DNA of 64,000 bases from Rhizobium sp. AQ_MP (GTDB lineage: Bacteria > Pseudomonadota > Alphaproteobacteria > Rhizobiales > Rhizobiaceae), in contig NZ_JACJVI010000010.1 in NCBI RefSeq assembly GCF_014237835.1, positions 124,001 through 188,000 of the forward strand, given 5' to 3'. Positions within the stretch are counted from its first letter, which is position 1. Each line of letters starts with the position of its first letter. The position numbers and the translations under genes were made by a program. The notes below the pieces were generated by a model, which saw only the letters and a list, made by a program, of their open reading frames with translations, had not been told where the DNA came from and made no database searches. This document shows positions 42,980 through 53,463 of this stretch, one piece after another.

Positions 42980-43411
42980 TCAGGTGCCGATGACACCGTT
43001 GTCTTCGCCGTCCCAGTATTCGAGCCTTTCGGCATGCACCTTGATCAGCACGATCCCGGGCGTCTCGATGCCCTCGGGGAACCAGCGGTCGAGATCCTTG
43101 GTCCAGTGCGCCTCAAAGGCACTTTTGTCGGCAACCAGGCTCGCGCGCCCCTCGACGGCGACGAAGATGCCGGGCTTGCCGAGCAGGCTGGGCGCTGCGG
43201 TGAAGGTCAGCGAGACGGCGGGATCGGCCGTCAGGTCGCGCACCTTTCGGGTGTCCATGTAGGAGAAGAAGAAGCTGTCGCCGTCATAGTCGACATCGCC
43301 GTTGTTGCTCATCGGCCGGCTGACGATGGCGCCGAATTCGGATTTGGTAAGCATCATGCAGAAGTCGATCTTCTGCATCTTCTTGGAGAGTTCGGGAAGG
43401 GTAAGCGTCAT
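42980..43411 (-). CDS. Pyridoxamine 5-phosphate oxidase-fold protein (general stress protein 26 type)
   Basis: The 143-residue flavin-binding split-barrel protein contains MMLTKSEFGAIVSRPMSNNG, FFFSYMDTRKVRDLTADPAVSLTF, FVAVEGRASLVADK and the end IVLIKVHAERLEYWDGEDNGVIG, as in general stress protein 26 homologues. These bind FMN or related cofactors; the reaction is unknown. It stands alone with its own terminator. Confidence 0.9.
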   Translation of the reverse strand: MTLTLPELSKKMQKIDFCMMLTKSEFGAIVSRPMSNNGDVDYDGDSFFFSYMDTRKVRDLTADPAVSLTFTAAPSLLGKPGIFVAVEGRASLVADKSAFEAHWTKDLDRWFPEGIETPGIVLIKVHAERLEYWDGEDNGVIGT

Positions 43412-43660
43412 GGCAGCCTCTCTGGTTGATGTCTCGCGGGAGAAGGGCTGGCGGCTGCGAATGTTCCGGCCGGAACGACCGATGCGGACGGCGCCCTGCG
43501 ATCACGGGGAAATCGCCAATCCGACGTGGAACGCCACCTTGCCGCCTATCTTCAGCCTCAGTTGGATCAATCTTTGCCGATAGGCGTTGTTCCACGCTGC
43601 CTCGAGAAGCCGAAAACGGCCGTTCCGCACCAGGCAGCCGAACATGGAAGGAGAATTGCC

Positions 43661-44191
43661 ATGAAGAAAATGCTCATCCTGAGCCTCGCCGCCCTGCCCG
43701 TCCTCACCTCGGCCGGCATCACCGCAGCCGCCGACATGACGGCTGCCGCCCCTGCCCCCGCCGTGATCGAAAGCGACCGTGTCGGCGGCGTGCGCATCGG
43801 TTACCTCGACTGCCAGATCGGTGGCGGCATCGGCTACGTCCTGGGCTCGGCCAAGACGGCTGACTGCACCTTCGCCTCCGTCATCGACGGCGAGCCGCTC
43901 GATACCTATAGCGGTTCGATCAAGAAGTTCGGCGTAGACCTCGGCTTCACCACGCAGAGCCGCGTGATCTGGGCGGTCTTCGCGCCCACCGCCGGCTACC
44001 ACAAGGGCTCGCTCGGCGGCCTCTATGGCGGCGCAACCGCAGAAGCGACAGTCGGTGCGGGTGTTGGCGCCAACGTGCTGTTCGGCGGCACCTCCGGCTC
44101 GATCCACCTGCAGCCGGTCAGCGTCTCCGGCCAGATCGGCCTCAACATCGCCGCCACCGGCACCTCGATGACGCTGCAGCCGTCGATCTGA
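43661..44191 (+). CDS. DUF992 secreted protein
   Basis: The 176-residue protein has a signal peptide (MKKMLILSLAALPVLTSAGI, cleavage after ITAAA) and a DUF992 domain: VGGVRIGYLDCQIGGGIGYVLGSAKTADCTF, then YSGSIKKFGVDLGFTTQSRVIWAVFAP and the glycine-rich GSLGGLYGGATAEATVGAGVGANVLFGGTSGSI. The two conserved cysteines probably pair in the periplasm. Such proteins are common in rhizobia and have no known function. The ATG at 43661 follows AAGGAGAA. A perfect terminator follows. Confidence 0.9.
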   Translation: MKKMLILSLAALPVLTSAGITAAADMTAAAPAPAVIESDRVGGVRIGYLDCQIGGGIGYVLGSAKTADCTFASVIDGEPLDTYSGSIKKFGVDLGFTTQSRVIWAVFAPTAGYHKGSLGGLYGGATAEATVGAGVGANVLFGGTSGSIHLQPVSVSGQIGLNIAATGTSMTLQPSI

Positions 44192-44214
44192 TCGGTAGCG
44201 TCAGCGGACGGACG

Positions 44215-44244
44215 AAAGGCGCCTCGCAAGGGGCGCCTTTTTTT
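44215..44244 (+). terminator. Rho-independent terminator of the DUF992 gene
   Basis: AAAGGCGCC pairs with GGCGCCTTT around an eight-base loop and is followed by a run of seven T, 24 bases after the stop. Confidence 0.92.
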
Positions 44245-44280
44245 GATAGTACCCAACACCTGATCACTCAGCCAAGTTGA

Positions 44281-44443
44281 TACCCCCCTCTGTCCTGCCG
44301 GACATCTCCCCCACAAGGGGGGAGACTGGCTAGTCCGCTGGCCCTTCGCTCCCCATTGGTACTCATGACAGGGAGGCGGCATACGCGACGCTCCGCTCTC
44401 CCCCCTTGTGGGGGGAGATGTCACGCAGTGACAGAGGGGGGTA
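44281..44443. repeat. Long inverted repeat (rhizobial intergenic element, second family)
   Basis: Arms of about 45 bases: TACCCCCCTCTGTC, then ACATCTCCCCC and CAAGGGGGGAGA on the left, and TCTCCCCCCTTG, GGGGGAGATGTC and GACAGAGGGGGGTA on the right, around a 70-base core. A half element of similar sequence lies near 39162. It sits between the DUF992 terminator and the end of the ABC transporter gene. Confidence 0.85.
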
Positions 44444-44453
44444 CCTTGGGCAC

Positions 44454-46286
<1,833 letters not shown>

Positions 46287-46537
46287 GAAAATTCCAGTAA
46301 AGTGGAGAGCGGAACGGCAGCGATCCTCGGAACTGAGCGCCATAAGACTCGGGAGTAAGAATACGCCCACCTGCAACCTTCAATTCGTCGAATTCTGGGC
46401 AAGTCGCAGAGGAAATCAGTGGCGACTGAAATGATATCGAAAGATTGACGAACACAACCAAAGGCAGCACAAATCGAACTCGGCAGCCAATGTGTGCCAA
46501 GGCGGGCCATGCGCTGGGGCAGTTGGCCGCGGCTTGA

Positions 46538-46564
46538 AATCTATATCACGGAGTAATATAGATT
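46538..46564 (+). promoter_or_regulatory. Inverted-repeat operator over the RelE ribosome binding site
   Basis: AATCTATAT (46538-46546) and ATATAGATT (46556-46564) are perfect arms around nine bases that hold the GGAG ribosome binding site. The right arm ends directly at the toxin ATG. Binding by the XRE antitoxin, or the RNA hairpin itself, could hide the site. Confidence 0.7.
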
Positions 46565-46954
46565 ATGCCGATTGTTGTGGTGAAGACGCTTGAGTTCGAC
46601 GCATGGGCTCGCGAATACAGCGTGACCGAGACCGCGCTGAAGCGGGCGGCTGAGGAGATTGAGGCAGGGCTGATCGACGCGAGGCTGGGCGGCTTCCTCG
46701 TCAAGAAGCGGATCGCAGCAGCCGGCCGCGGCAAGAGAGGTGGTTATCGTGTCATACTCGGTTACCGCCAAGGCGATAGGCTGATCTTCATTCATGGCTT
46801 CGCCAAGAACGAGATCGAAGCAATCACAAAGCGTGAAACGCAAGCTCTTAGGAAACTTTGCGAAATCTACATGCAGGCTGATGCTGAGGTTTTCGGCCGG
46901 ATGATCGCAAAGAAGCTGCTATTGGAGGTCGGTCTCGATGAGCAAGATACTTGA
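46565..46954 (+). CDS. RelE-type toxin (PF06296-like)
   Basis: The 129-residue toxin contains RAAEEIEAGLIDARLGGFLVKKRIAAAGRGKRGGYRVILGY and DRLIFIHGFAKNEIEAITKRETQALRKL, the signature of the PF06296 RelE-like toxins that interfere with translation. It precedes and overlaps the XRE-type antitoxin by 17 bases. GGAG lies 11 bases before the ATG within an operator palindrome. The C-terminal tail (AEVFGRMIAKKLLLEV) is somewhat longer than the core family. Confidence 0.9.
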   Translation: MPIVVVKTLEFDAWAREYSVTETALKRAAEEIEAGLIDARLGGFLVKKRIAAAGRGKRGGYRVILGYRQGDRLIFIHGFAKNEIEAITKRETQALRKLCEIYMQADAEVFGRMIAKKLLLEVGLDEQDT

Positions 46955-47240
46955 AAACGTCCATAGCTCGGCCACCCGCCTGCACGAAGCAGGATTCGTT
47001 GACGACATTACCATGCGAGAATTTGATGCCCTGTGCCTGCCTGAACTGCGAGATTACTCGCCGGAAGACATCCGGAGCATCCGCAACGCCAACAAGGTCA
47101 GCCAGGCCGTCTTCGCGCGATATCTGAACGTTCGCAAAGTCACCGTTGCCGCCTGGGAGCAAGGAACAAAAAAGCCAAGCGGTACGGCGACCAAGATCCT
47201 CGACATTGTCGAGCGCAAGGGGCTGGATATCCTGCGCTGA
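46938..47240 (+). CDS. XRE-type antitoxin of the RelE pair
   Basis: The 100-residue antitoxin has a C-terminal helix-turn-helix: YSPEDIRSIRNANKVSQAVFARYLNVRKVTVAAWEQGTKKPSGTA (residues about 38-82), typical of the HigA/NadS-type antitoxins that accompany PF06296 toxins. The N-terminal part (RLHEAGFVDDITMREFDALCLPEL) should contact the toxin. It is translated from within the toxin gene end and probably binds the palindrome at 46538. Confidence 0.92.
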   Translation: MSKILENVHSSATRLHEAGFVDDITMREFDALCLPELRDYSPEDIRSIRNANKVSQAVFARYLNVRKVTVAAWEQGTKKPSGTATKILDIVERKGLDILR

Positions 47241-47259
47241 TCAGCAGCACCCCTCGCCC

Positions 47260-48723
47260 TCACGTTCCGCAGAACGTCCGCGTCACCCGCTCCTCGGGCT
47301 TCGGAGGAAGCCGCAGGTCGGCGGTGTCGGGGTCTTCGGCATAGGGTGTCGCAAGCGCATCGACGAGGCGATGGAAGAAGGAGAAGTCGTTGTAGACGGC
47401 AGCGGCAATCGCTTCCTCGATGCGGTGATTGCGCGGGATGAGCGCCGGATTGACGGCTTCCATCGCGGCCTGACGCTCGGCGGGCGTGCGGCCATCTTCG
47501 ATCCGGGCCCGCCAGCGCGTCAGCCAGTCGGAGAGGCCGGGCGGCGGGACGGTGAAAGGCTCAAGCAGGGTCTCGACGGCCGCACCGCCGGCAACCTTCG
47601 ACAGCGTTCTGAATGTCAGCGTGAAATCCGCCTCTCCCTGGTGCATGATCTCCAGCAAATCACTGACCAGGACCCGATCGTCATCCCCCTCCCCGGTCAG
47701 GCCGAGCTTCGCCTTGAAGAGATCAAGCCATTCGGCCTGGAAGACGTCGCCGAAATCCTTGAGCACCCCGTTGGCCGCTTCGAGGGCCTTGTCTTCGTCT
47801 TCGGCCAGCAGCGGCAGCAGGCATTCGGCAAGACGGGCGATGTTCCACTGGCCGATGCCGGGTTGATTGGCATAGGCATAACGCCCACGCTGGTCGATCG
47901 AGGAGAAGACCTTGCGCGGGTCGTATTCGTCGAGGAAGGCGCAGGGGCCGAAATCGATGGTTTCACCCGAGATCGCCATGTTGTCGGTGTTCATCACGCC
48001 ATGGATGAAACCGACCGACAGCCAGCGGGCGATCAGTCTTGCCTGCCGCTCGGCGACCAGCGCAAGCATCGCGAGATACGGATTTTCCGCCTGGCGCGCC
48101 TCAGGATAGTGCCGGTCTATGACGTGGTCGGCGAGCCTCTGGACCGCCTCCTCGTCTCCCTGAGCAGCAAAAAACTGGAAGGTGCCGACGCGGATATGGC
48201 TGGCCGCGACACGGGTGAAGACCGCTCCGGGAAGCACCGTTTCGCGGATCACCTGCTCGCCGGTCGCAACAGCAGCAAGCGCCCGGGTGGCCGGCACGCC
48301 GAGCGCGGCGAAGGCTTCCGAGACGATGTATTCGCGCAGCACCGGGCCAAGGGCTGCCATGCCATCGCCGTTACGCGAGAAGGCCGTCGGACCTGAGCCC
48401 TTGAGCTGGATGTCACGACGCTTGCCTTGGCGGTCGATGACCTCGCCGAGCAGCAGCGCGCGTCCGTCACCGAGCTGCGGATTGAAATGCCCGAACTGAT
48501 GGCCTGCATAGGCCTGCGCCAGTGGCTCGGCACCCACCGGGATGACCTGGCCGGACAACAGCTGGGCAATCCGTTCCTCGGTTACCCCCTCGACATCAAG
48601 ACCAAGCGCCTCGGCCAGCGCCAAGTTGAAGCGGATCAGCATCGGTGCTCGGGCGGTGGCGGGACGCGCCGGCCGGTGAAAGCTCTGCGGCAGGCGGGCG
48701 TAGGTGTTATCGAAGGAAAACAA
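47260..48723 (-). CDS. selO: SelO-family protein adenylyltransferase (YdiU/UPF0061)
   Basis: Pseudokinase that transfers AMP to hydroxyl side chains of proteins. The 487-residue protein starts at TTG 48723, seven bases after a strong AAGGAG, giving MFSFDNTYARLPQSF. SelO motifs include AYAGHQFGHFNPQLGDGRALLLGE, IQLKGSGPTAFSRNGDGMAALGPVLREYIVSEA, GVPATRALAAVATGE, GFIHGVMNTDNMAISGETIDFGPCAFLD and PGIGQWNIARLAECL. The length is normal. The bacterial C-terminal Cys appears as FCGT at the very end, consistent with redox regulation. A longer frame to 48819 overlaps the GST gene and is rejected. Confidence 0.95.
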   Translation of the reverse strand: MFSFDNTYARLPQSFHRPARPATARAPMLIRFNLALAEALGLDVEGVTEERIAQLLSGQVIPVGAEPLAQAYAGHQFGHFNPQLGDGRALLLGEVIDRQGKRRDIQLKGSGPTAFSRNGDGMAALGPVLREYIVSEAFAALGVPATRALAAVATGEQVIRETVLPGAVFTRVAASHIRVGTFQFFAAQGDEEAVQRLADHVIDRHYPEARQAENPYLAMLALVAERQARLIARWLSVGFIHGVMNTDNMAISGETIDFGPCAFLDEYDPRKVFSSIDQRGRYAYANQPGIGQWNIARLAECLLPLLAEDEDKALEAANGVLKDFGDVFQAEWLDLFKAKLGLTGEGDDDRVLVSDLLEIMHQGEADFTLTFRTLSKVAGGAAVETLLEPFTVPPPGLSDWLTRWRARIEDGRTPAERQAAMEAVNPALIPRNHRIEEAIAAAVYNDFSFFHRLVDALATPYAEDPDTADLRLPPKPEERVTRTFCGT

Positions 48724-48815
48724 GAAGGCACTCCTTGTCCGACGGGTGCCGGATCTTGAACTTGCTGTCTCGAGATATGGGATCTTCCGCCCGGCGAGAC
48801 AAGCCGAACCAAGCA

Positions 48816-49502
48816 TCACCCCAAGGGTTCCGGCGGTTGCATGGCCTGCCGCTCAAGGGCCGAGGGGGCACAGGGCAGTTCGGGCGCATCAAGTCCGGCA
48901 AACGGATCGGACCAGGCAGGCAGGGCTTCGAGCCGCCGATACCAGGCGCTGAGCGCCGGAAAATCGTCAAGCGGCAATCCGGCCACATCGTTGTAGGGCA
49001 AAAAGCAAGCCATACGGAAATCCGCATAGGAGAGACCGCTTTCGAGGAGGAAGTCGCGCTGCGCGAACTCGGCATCGAGAACGTCTGCGTGGCGGCGGAA
49101 GCCCTTCAGCCCCCTGGCCACAGCCGCCTCATCGACCGGTCCCAGCCCGTAGCGCTGTTTTGTACCATATTCGAAATGCACCTCATCGCAGCTCTGGACG
49201 AAGTTTGCCTTGCCCCAACTCAGCCAGCGGATCATGTCCGGCTCGTCATCATCCGTTCGCCAGAAGAGAGTGCCTGATGACCGGGACAGCCGGCAGGCGA
49301 TGGCATCCGCCTCCCAGAGACTGCGCCGCCCCTGCTCTTCCAGAATGGGTATGGAGAGGCTGGGATTGAGTGGCCGGTAGCGCTCGGCCTGGCCCGGCGC
49401 GAAGGGAGAGGCGAAGACGAACTCGACCGGTGCAACGAGATGGCGCGCCACCGCCACGGCGAGCCGCGGGTTGGGATTGCGGCTGTAATGCAGTTTCATC
49501 AT
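48816..49502 (-). CDS. Glutathione S-transferase
   Basis: The 228-residue protein has a thioredoxin-fold N-terminus (KLHYSRNPNPRLAVAVARHL, then PLNPSLSIPILEEQGRRSLWEADAIACRLSR with the cis-proline and glutathione-binding region) and a helical C-terminal domain (DVLDAEFAQRDFLLESGLSYADFRMACFLPY). The family is clear but the class and substrate are not. Two adjacent ATG codons are possible starts (49502, 49499); the first lies closer to the GGGAG site. selO follows on the same strand after 92 bases. Confidence 0.9.
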   Translation of the reverse strand: MMKLHYSRNPNPRLAVAVARHLVAPVEFVFASPFAPGQAERYRPLNPSLSIPILEEQGRRSLWEADAIACRLSRSSGTLFWRTDDDEPDMIRWLSWGKANFVQSCDEVHFEYGTKQRYGLGPVDEAAVARGLKGFRRHADVLDAEFAQRDFLLESGLSYADFRMACFLPYNDVAGLPLDDFPALSAWYRRLEALPAWSDPFAGLDAPELPCAPSALERQAMQPPEPLG

Positions 49503-49696
49503 GGTGTTCCGCAGCTCCCCCGATGCCTCCGACCATAGGGAGCCACGGATTGGAGTGGCGGTCCAGCCCGATCCGCGGACAAGACCAGGATTGGCCCGGG
49601 ATCCCGACGAGACAAGCTCCGCATCATCTTGCCGGGCATGCGCTGGACGCATTACTACAGGAAAGCTGAACACCCACGCGTCTTGCGAGAACCATC

Positions 49697-50200
49697 ATGC
49701 GCCCCGTGCGACACCTGATCGCCGCTTGCCTCCTGCCGCTTCCGCTGCTTGCCGCCTGCACGACAACGGAAGACGCCAACCGCGCCCTGCAATCGCGCTG
49801 GATCGGCCAGCCTGTGGAACGCTTCTTTGCCGCCTACGGCCCGCCGATCGGCGAATATCCCTTGTCATCGGGCAAGATCTATACCTGGCGCGGCGGCGAC
49901 AAGACCCGCTACATTCCGCCGACCTATTCCAATCCCGAGCCGGCAAGCGTCACCGTCCGCACGGATACCCGGACCGACGGCGCCGGCAACACGGTGGTGA
50001 CCGAGACGCGGGTCGTCACCCGGGATCCGTTCTGGGAGCCGGAAATGATCACCCCGCCACGCTACCAACAACTCTACTGCGAGTTGAAGATCAACACCGA
50101 TGGAACCGGCATGATCACCGCGATCCGCGCCAGCAATGATACCGACGGCGACGGCTTCAGCCTGTCGCGCTGCGCGGAGGTGCTCGACGTCCAAGGGTGA
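49697..50200 (+). CDS. Lipoprotein of unknown function, 167 aa
   Basis: A lipoprotein signal is visible: MRPVRHLIAACLLPLPLLAAC with the lipobox LAAC at residues 18-21. The mature part shows a segment WIGQPVERFFAAYGPPIGEYPLSSGKIYTWRGGDKTRY and later YCELKINTDGTGMITAIRASNDTDGDGFSLSRC, with two cysteines near the end. The W-IG-x-P pattern followed by a G-x-Y-T-W strand resembles small outer-membrane lipoproteins (SmpA/OmlA-like fold) of alphaproteobacteria. Function unknown. Confidence 0.85.
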   Translation: MRPVRHLIAACLLPLPLLAACTTTEDANRALQSRWIGQPVERFFAAYGPPIGEYPLSSGKIYTWRGGDKTRYIPPTYSNPEPASVTVRTDTRTDGAGNTVVTETRVVTRDPFWEPEMITPPRYQQLYCELKINTDGTGMITAIRASNDTDGDGFSLSRCAEVLDVQG

Positions 50201-50353
50201 AGAAGGGAAAGCGACCAAGGAATCATGGCGCGGACATCCGTTGAGCCGGCCGGAACAGCGAGATGGCTCGCTTCAGGCTGCCCCCTTCCGAACCGCAAAG
50301 CCATGCAAGGAGGCGCCGAGAAGGCGCCACCTCTTGATCCGGGCCCATGGCCC

Positions 50354-51232
50354 TCAATTGGTCGAAGCGACCTCTGTCGTTTCGGCCCGATCGTCCTGCG
50401 AAGCCTTGGGCAGATAGACGTCGCACGCGCCCTTGTGACCGGTCAATTCCTTGACAAGATCATAGGTGGCATCGGCCAGTGTCCAGCGAACGGCGGCCTG
50501 CAGCCCCTCTTGCGACTTCGAGCCGATCTTGATGTCGAACAATTCGTCGGAGAAGAAGCGGAAGACGGAAGCGAAGACTTCGCGTCCGACGGCCTGTTTC
50601 GAATAGGACTTGGCCTTGACGATGCGCGTCGTCTTCGTGTCGGTGACGCGGATATCGACGGCCGCCGTCACGGCGAAACGTCGGGCTCCACCGCCACCGC
50701 CACCCACGGTTGCTTCGATGCCGCCGGAATAGGTGTTGAAGTCGAGCTGCGTGATCACGCCATCGATGACATAATCGGAGCCGCGCAGCGCGCCCTTGAC
50801 GAGAGGCCGGAACGGCAGGCTTTCGTCACCGACAACAACATTGCCACCATCACCCAGGATCTGTTCCCGGGCACGGGCGATTTCCCACTCGGAAACGGCG
50901 GTGTTCGACCGGTTGACCTGCTTCACGCCGGCCTTCTGCAGCAGTGACACCATCATGCCCGCGCTGTCGCGCGGCAAATAGTTGCCGGATTCTTCGGACG
51001 AATAGCGGCCCGTCTGGTCGGTGATCACATGCACGGCGAACATGCGCGGATAACGTTTAACCTCGGGAGTCTTGCTCAGGCATTCGAGCGCCGCGTCGAC
51101 CGGCGTGCGCGTGGCAATCGGAACAGGCCCGAGGAAAGGCTCTTTCGGTGCCTTTTCGGCCGTCTGCGACTGGCATGCGGCGAGCATCAGAACGGGAGCA
51201 AGCAGGAGGCTGCGAAATTTTCGAGAAGTCAT
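50354..51232 (-). CDS. CsgG/HfaB-family secretion lipoprotein
   Basis: The 292-residue lipoprotein has the lipobox LMLAACQS (Cys20) and a CsgG fold: VDAALECLSKTPEVKRYPRMFAVHVITDQTGRYSSEESGNYLPRDSAGMMVSLLQKAGV, then VSEWEIARAREQILG, YVIDGVITQLDFNTYSGGIEATVGGGGGGARRF and VTAAVDIRVTDTKTTRIVKAKSYSKQAVG. CsgG forms the outer-membrane channel for curli; HfaB plays the same role for holdfast anchors in Caulobacter. It follows the small secreted gene after ten bases, so the two are coupled. It is the most telling member of the amyloid-like locus. Confidence 0.9.
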   Translation of the reverse strand: MTSRKFRSLLLAPVLMLAACQSQTAEKAPKEPFLGPVPIATRTPVDAALECLSKTPEVKRYPRMFAVHVITDQTGRYSSEESGNYLPRDSAGMMVSLLQKAGVKQVNRSNTAVSEWEIARAREQILGDGGNVVVGDESLPFRPLVKGALRGSDYVIDGVITQLDFNTYSGGIEATVGGGGGGARRFAVTAAVDIRVTDTKTTRIVKAKSYSKQAVGREVFASVFRFFSDELFDIKIGSKSQEGLQAAVRWTLADATYDLVKELTGHKGACDVYLPKASQDDRAETTEVASTN

Positions 51233-51242
51233 GCCCCAAGCC

Positions 51243-51581
51243 TCAATTGTTCAGGATCGAGTTGTTGCTGCTGGTCTGGCTGATCGACTGACCACCGGTA
51301 TTTGTCTGGCTGGTCGTTATCGTGTTTCCGGATCCACTGATCGTTATGGTTGTCGAATTGCCCGTTTGCTGGGTTCCGAGGCCGGCGGACGATCCGACGC
51401 CCGTCGCGGGAAACTTGCGCTGCAGCTCGAGGCGGGTGCGTTCAAGGTTGAGAAGGACCTGTCGCTCGTTGGCAGTGCGGAACTGATAGGGCCGATCCTC
51501 ACCGAGCCCGTTTGCGACGGCAGCGGAAGGATATATAAGCCCAAGCGCAATTGCCACGGCGGCATTTCGAGAATTCTTCAT
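51243..51581 (-). CDS. Small secreted amyloid-like protein (HfaA-like candidate)
   Basis: The 112-residue protein has a signal peptide (MKNSRNAAVAIALGLIYPSA, cleavage after AVA) and a short charged segment RTANERQVLLNLERTRLELQRKF. It then has a C-terminal stretch rich in Gly, Ser, Thr, Asn and Gln (GTQQTGNSTTITISGSGNTI, then TSQTNTGGQSISQTSSNNSI). The composition and alternating Q and N resemble curlin-type amyloid subunits. Immediately upstream of the HfaB-like gene, it occupies the place of HfaA in Caulobacter; direct homology cannot be shown by eye. Confidence 0.75.
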   Translation of the reverse strand: MKNSRNAAVAIALGLIYPSAAVANGLGEDRPYQFRTANERQVLLNLERTRLELQRKFPATGVGSSAGLGTQQTGNSTTITISGSGNTITTSQTNTGGQSISQTSSNNSILNN

Positions 51582-51830
51582 AAAACCCCCATAATTCTAT
51601 AGGTCACGTATCTCATTTCACTCAATAACTGTCGGCTGGGATAGCACTAAAGCCATCTAGAGACAGCCGAAATTTACATAAAAAACAAATGGGCGGAGAA
51701 CTCGTATCGCGCTCGTTGCTCAAAGACAACACATTTGAATAACAACATGTCCGCGAATCACGCTACTAGACAGTAGAAGATGAATGAAGCAAGACTGTTT
51801 AAATGACAAGCGACTGTATAGGCGATTGCG

Positions 51831-52247
51831 ATGCATAAATTAGCATATACGACATTTGCGATGCTGCTTACAGCAGGGCCAGCCGTGTCCCAGACCAACG
51901 CGGTTGAGGATATGGTTCGAGCCATGGTGGAGCTGAAGCGGACCGGTGCGACATGCGAACCCTATGTCCGGGGCTCGCCGCTCACCGTCATGAGCGGCAT
52001 CGACGCTTATTTCACGACTCTCAACCAGCCCGTGCCGAATACCGTGGATCAGCGGACGAAGGACAGCATCGGCAAACTGATCAAGCAGCACGCTGCCTAT
52101 ATCTGCTCGACGAAACTGGAAAAGGCGCAGACCAACTACCTTCGTGCCGCTGCGGCCTATATGCAGACCAAGCAGGAAAAATGGCCCGACGCGCCATGGA
52201 TCGAGTTTCCGCAATGGTGCCAGGATCCGGCCTGCGCGGATTACTGA
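51831..52247 (+). CDS. Small secreted protein of the amyloid-like locus, unknown function
   Basis: The 138-residue product starts MHKLAYTTFAMLLTAGPAVS, a probable signal peptide ending at VSQ. The mature part is helical (NAVEDMVRAMVELKRTG, SIGKLIKQHAAYICSTKLEKAQTNYLRAAAAYMQTKQEKW) with four cysteines (ATCEPY, YICSTK, WCQDPACADY), which would be paired in the periplasm. It is transcribed against the neighbouring repeat-protein genes, from an AT-rich upstream region. No family recognised; a helper role in the locus is only suggested by position. Confidence 0.7.
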   Translation: MHKLAYTTFAMLLTAGPAVSQTNAVEDMVRAMVELKRTGATCEPYVRGSPLTVMSGIDAYFTTLNQPVPNTVDQRTKDSIGKLIKQHAAYICSTKLEKAQTNYLRAAAAYMQTKQEKWPDAPWIEFPQWCQDPACADY

Positions 52248-52298
52248 CGCCAAAGCGGCAGACCTAATCGAAACGGCCGGCATGCCCGCGCCGTTCGA

Positions 52299-53366
52299 TC
52301 AGCGCTCGATTACGACCGCATTGGCGGTCTGGGACACCGTGCCGGCATTGGCCCCCTGGACCGTCTGGCCATACTCGGCCGACTGAAGCACCTCGACCAC
52401 CTGTGGCGTACCGTCCGGCAGGGTCTTCTTCAAGACGATCACATTGACATAGTTGTTCGAATTCTGGGTGATATTCGGCGAGGTGATCGTCTGCGTCAAA
52501 CCGTCGAGCGTGACCTGCTCGACCCGGTTGTTGACGATCTGCCGGCCATTGCTGGATGTCTGGCGCAGATAGCCGATGTTCTCGGCTTCGATGTAATTGG
52601 CGATGTTCGTGCCATTCTGGCTGATCGATCCCCAGCGGCTCCCATCCTGCAGCGTCACGACATTGTTGACGACCTGATCGCCGGAGAAGTCGCGGATCAC
52701 CTCATTGACATTGCGCGCGACGATGATGTTGCCGAGATTGGTGCCTTCCTGGACAATCGCACCGCCGCCGCCGGCCCCGGTTACGTGCAGTCGGTTGTCG
52801 ACGATCTGTTCGGCCTGCTTGGTAAAATTCTGAGAACTCAGCGCCACCGACTGCTGCGAATAGACGAGGTTCATGGTGTTGGTGCCAGTCTGCCTCAGGG
52901 TCCCCGGCAGATCCGGCAGAACAAGATGGTTCTTCGCATGCTGCACGGAACCATTCGCAAAATACTGCTCGACATTGCCGATATCGCCCCCAATCACGGC
53001 ATTGCCCGTGTTTGAAGCTTCCTGCTCGATCGAGTCCAGCGCCGACACGGCATTCAGCACGATCTCGTTGACGGAGAACTGCTTGCCCTCGAAATCCTGC
53101 CGCACGCTGTTGAGTGGCCGACCACGGACGTCGATCACATTGCCGGCATTGCTTGCGATCTGCTGCGCGGTGCTTGCCACGGATACATTGGACCAGCCGA
53201 GCATCTGGCGCGCATCCTGACGGCCGCCAAAGGACTGAACGACCTGAGCAGACCGGGGAACCGTCTGCGACGGGATCAGCTCAAGCGGCTCCGCGACGGA
53301 ATGTCCGGGCCACGCAACAGCGACCCCGCACGCTGCGGCAAAGAAAACTCGATAACTCCGGGACAT
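52299..53366 (-). CDS. Secreted curlin-repeat-like protein (HfaD-like candidate), 355 aa
   Basis: A signal peptide (MSRSYRVFFAAACGVAVAWP to about SVAE) precedes at least seven copies of a Q-x3-N-x2-N-(V/I) motif: QQIASNAGNVI, EQEASNTGNAVI, RQTGTNTMNLV, VQEGTNLGNIIV, SQNGTNIANYI, TQNSNNYVNVIV and a final SQTANAVVI. Spacing is 25-45 residues with beta-prone linkers. This is close to the curlin pattern (Q-x-G-x-x-N). Few cysteines and no membrane helix. Likely secreted by the HfaB/CsgG-like lipoprotein and either a surface fibre subunit or a nucleator. A GTG 12 bases upstream is an alternative start. Confidence 0.8.
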   Translation of the reverse strand: MSRSYRVFFAAACGVAVAWPGHSVAEPLELIPSQTVPRSAQVVQSFGGRQDARQMLGWSNVSVASTAQQIASNAGNVIDVRGRPLNSVRQDFEGKQFSVNEIVLNAVSALDSIEQEASNTGNAVIGGDIGNVEQYFANGSVQHAKNHLVLPDLPGTLRQTGTNTMNLVYSQQSVALSSQNFTKQAEQIVDNRLHVTGAGGGGAIVQEGTNLGNIIVARNVNEVIRDFSGDQVVNNVVTLQDGSRWGSISQNGTNIANYIEAENIGYLRQTSSNGRQIVNNRVEQVTLDGLTQTITSPNITQNSNNYVNVIVLKKTLPDGTPQVVEVLQSAEYGQTVQGANAGTVSQTANAVVIER

Positions 53367-53463
53367 AGAAATACGCACCTTGGCTCTTCATGAGCCAGGC
53401 CTCCACACATTCTGCGTCAGAAGAGGAAGGGCCAGGCTGATGAGAGCCTGGCCCCAAGCTCGG

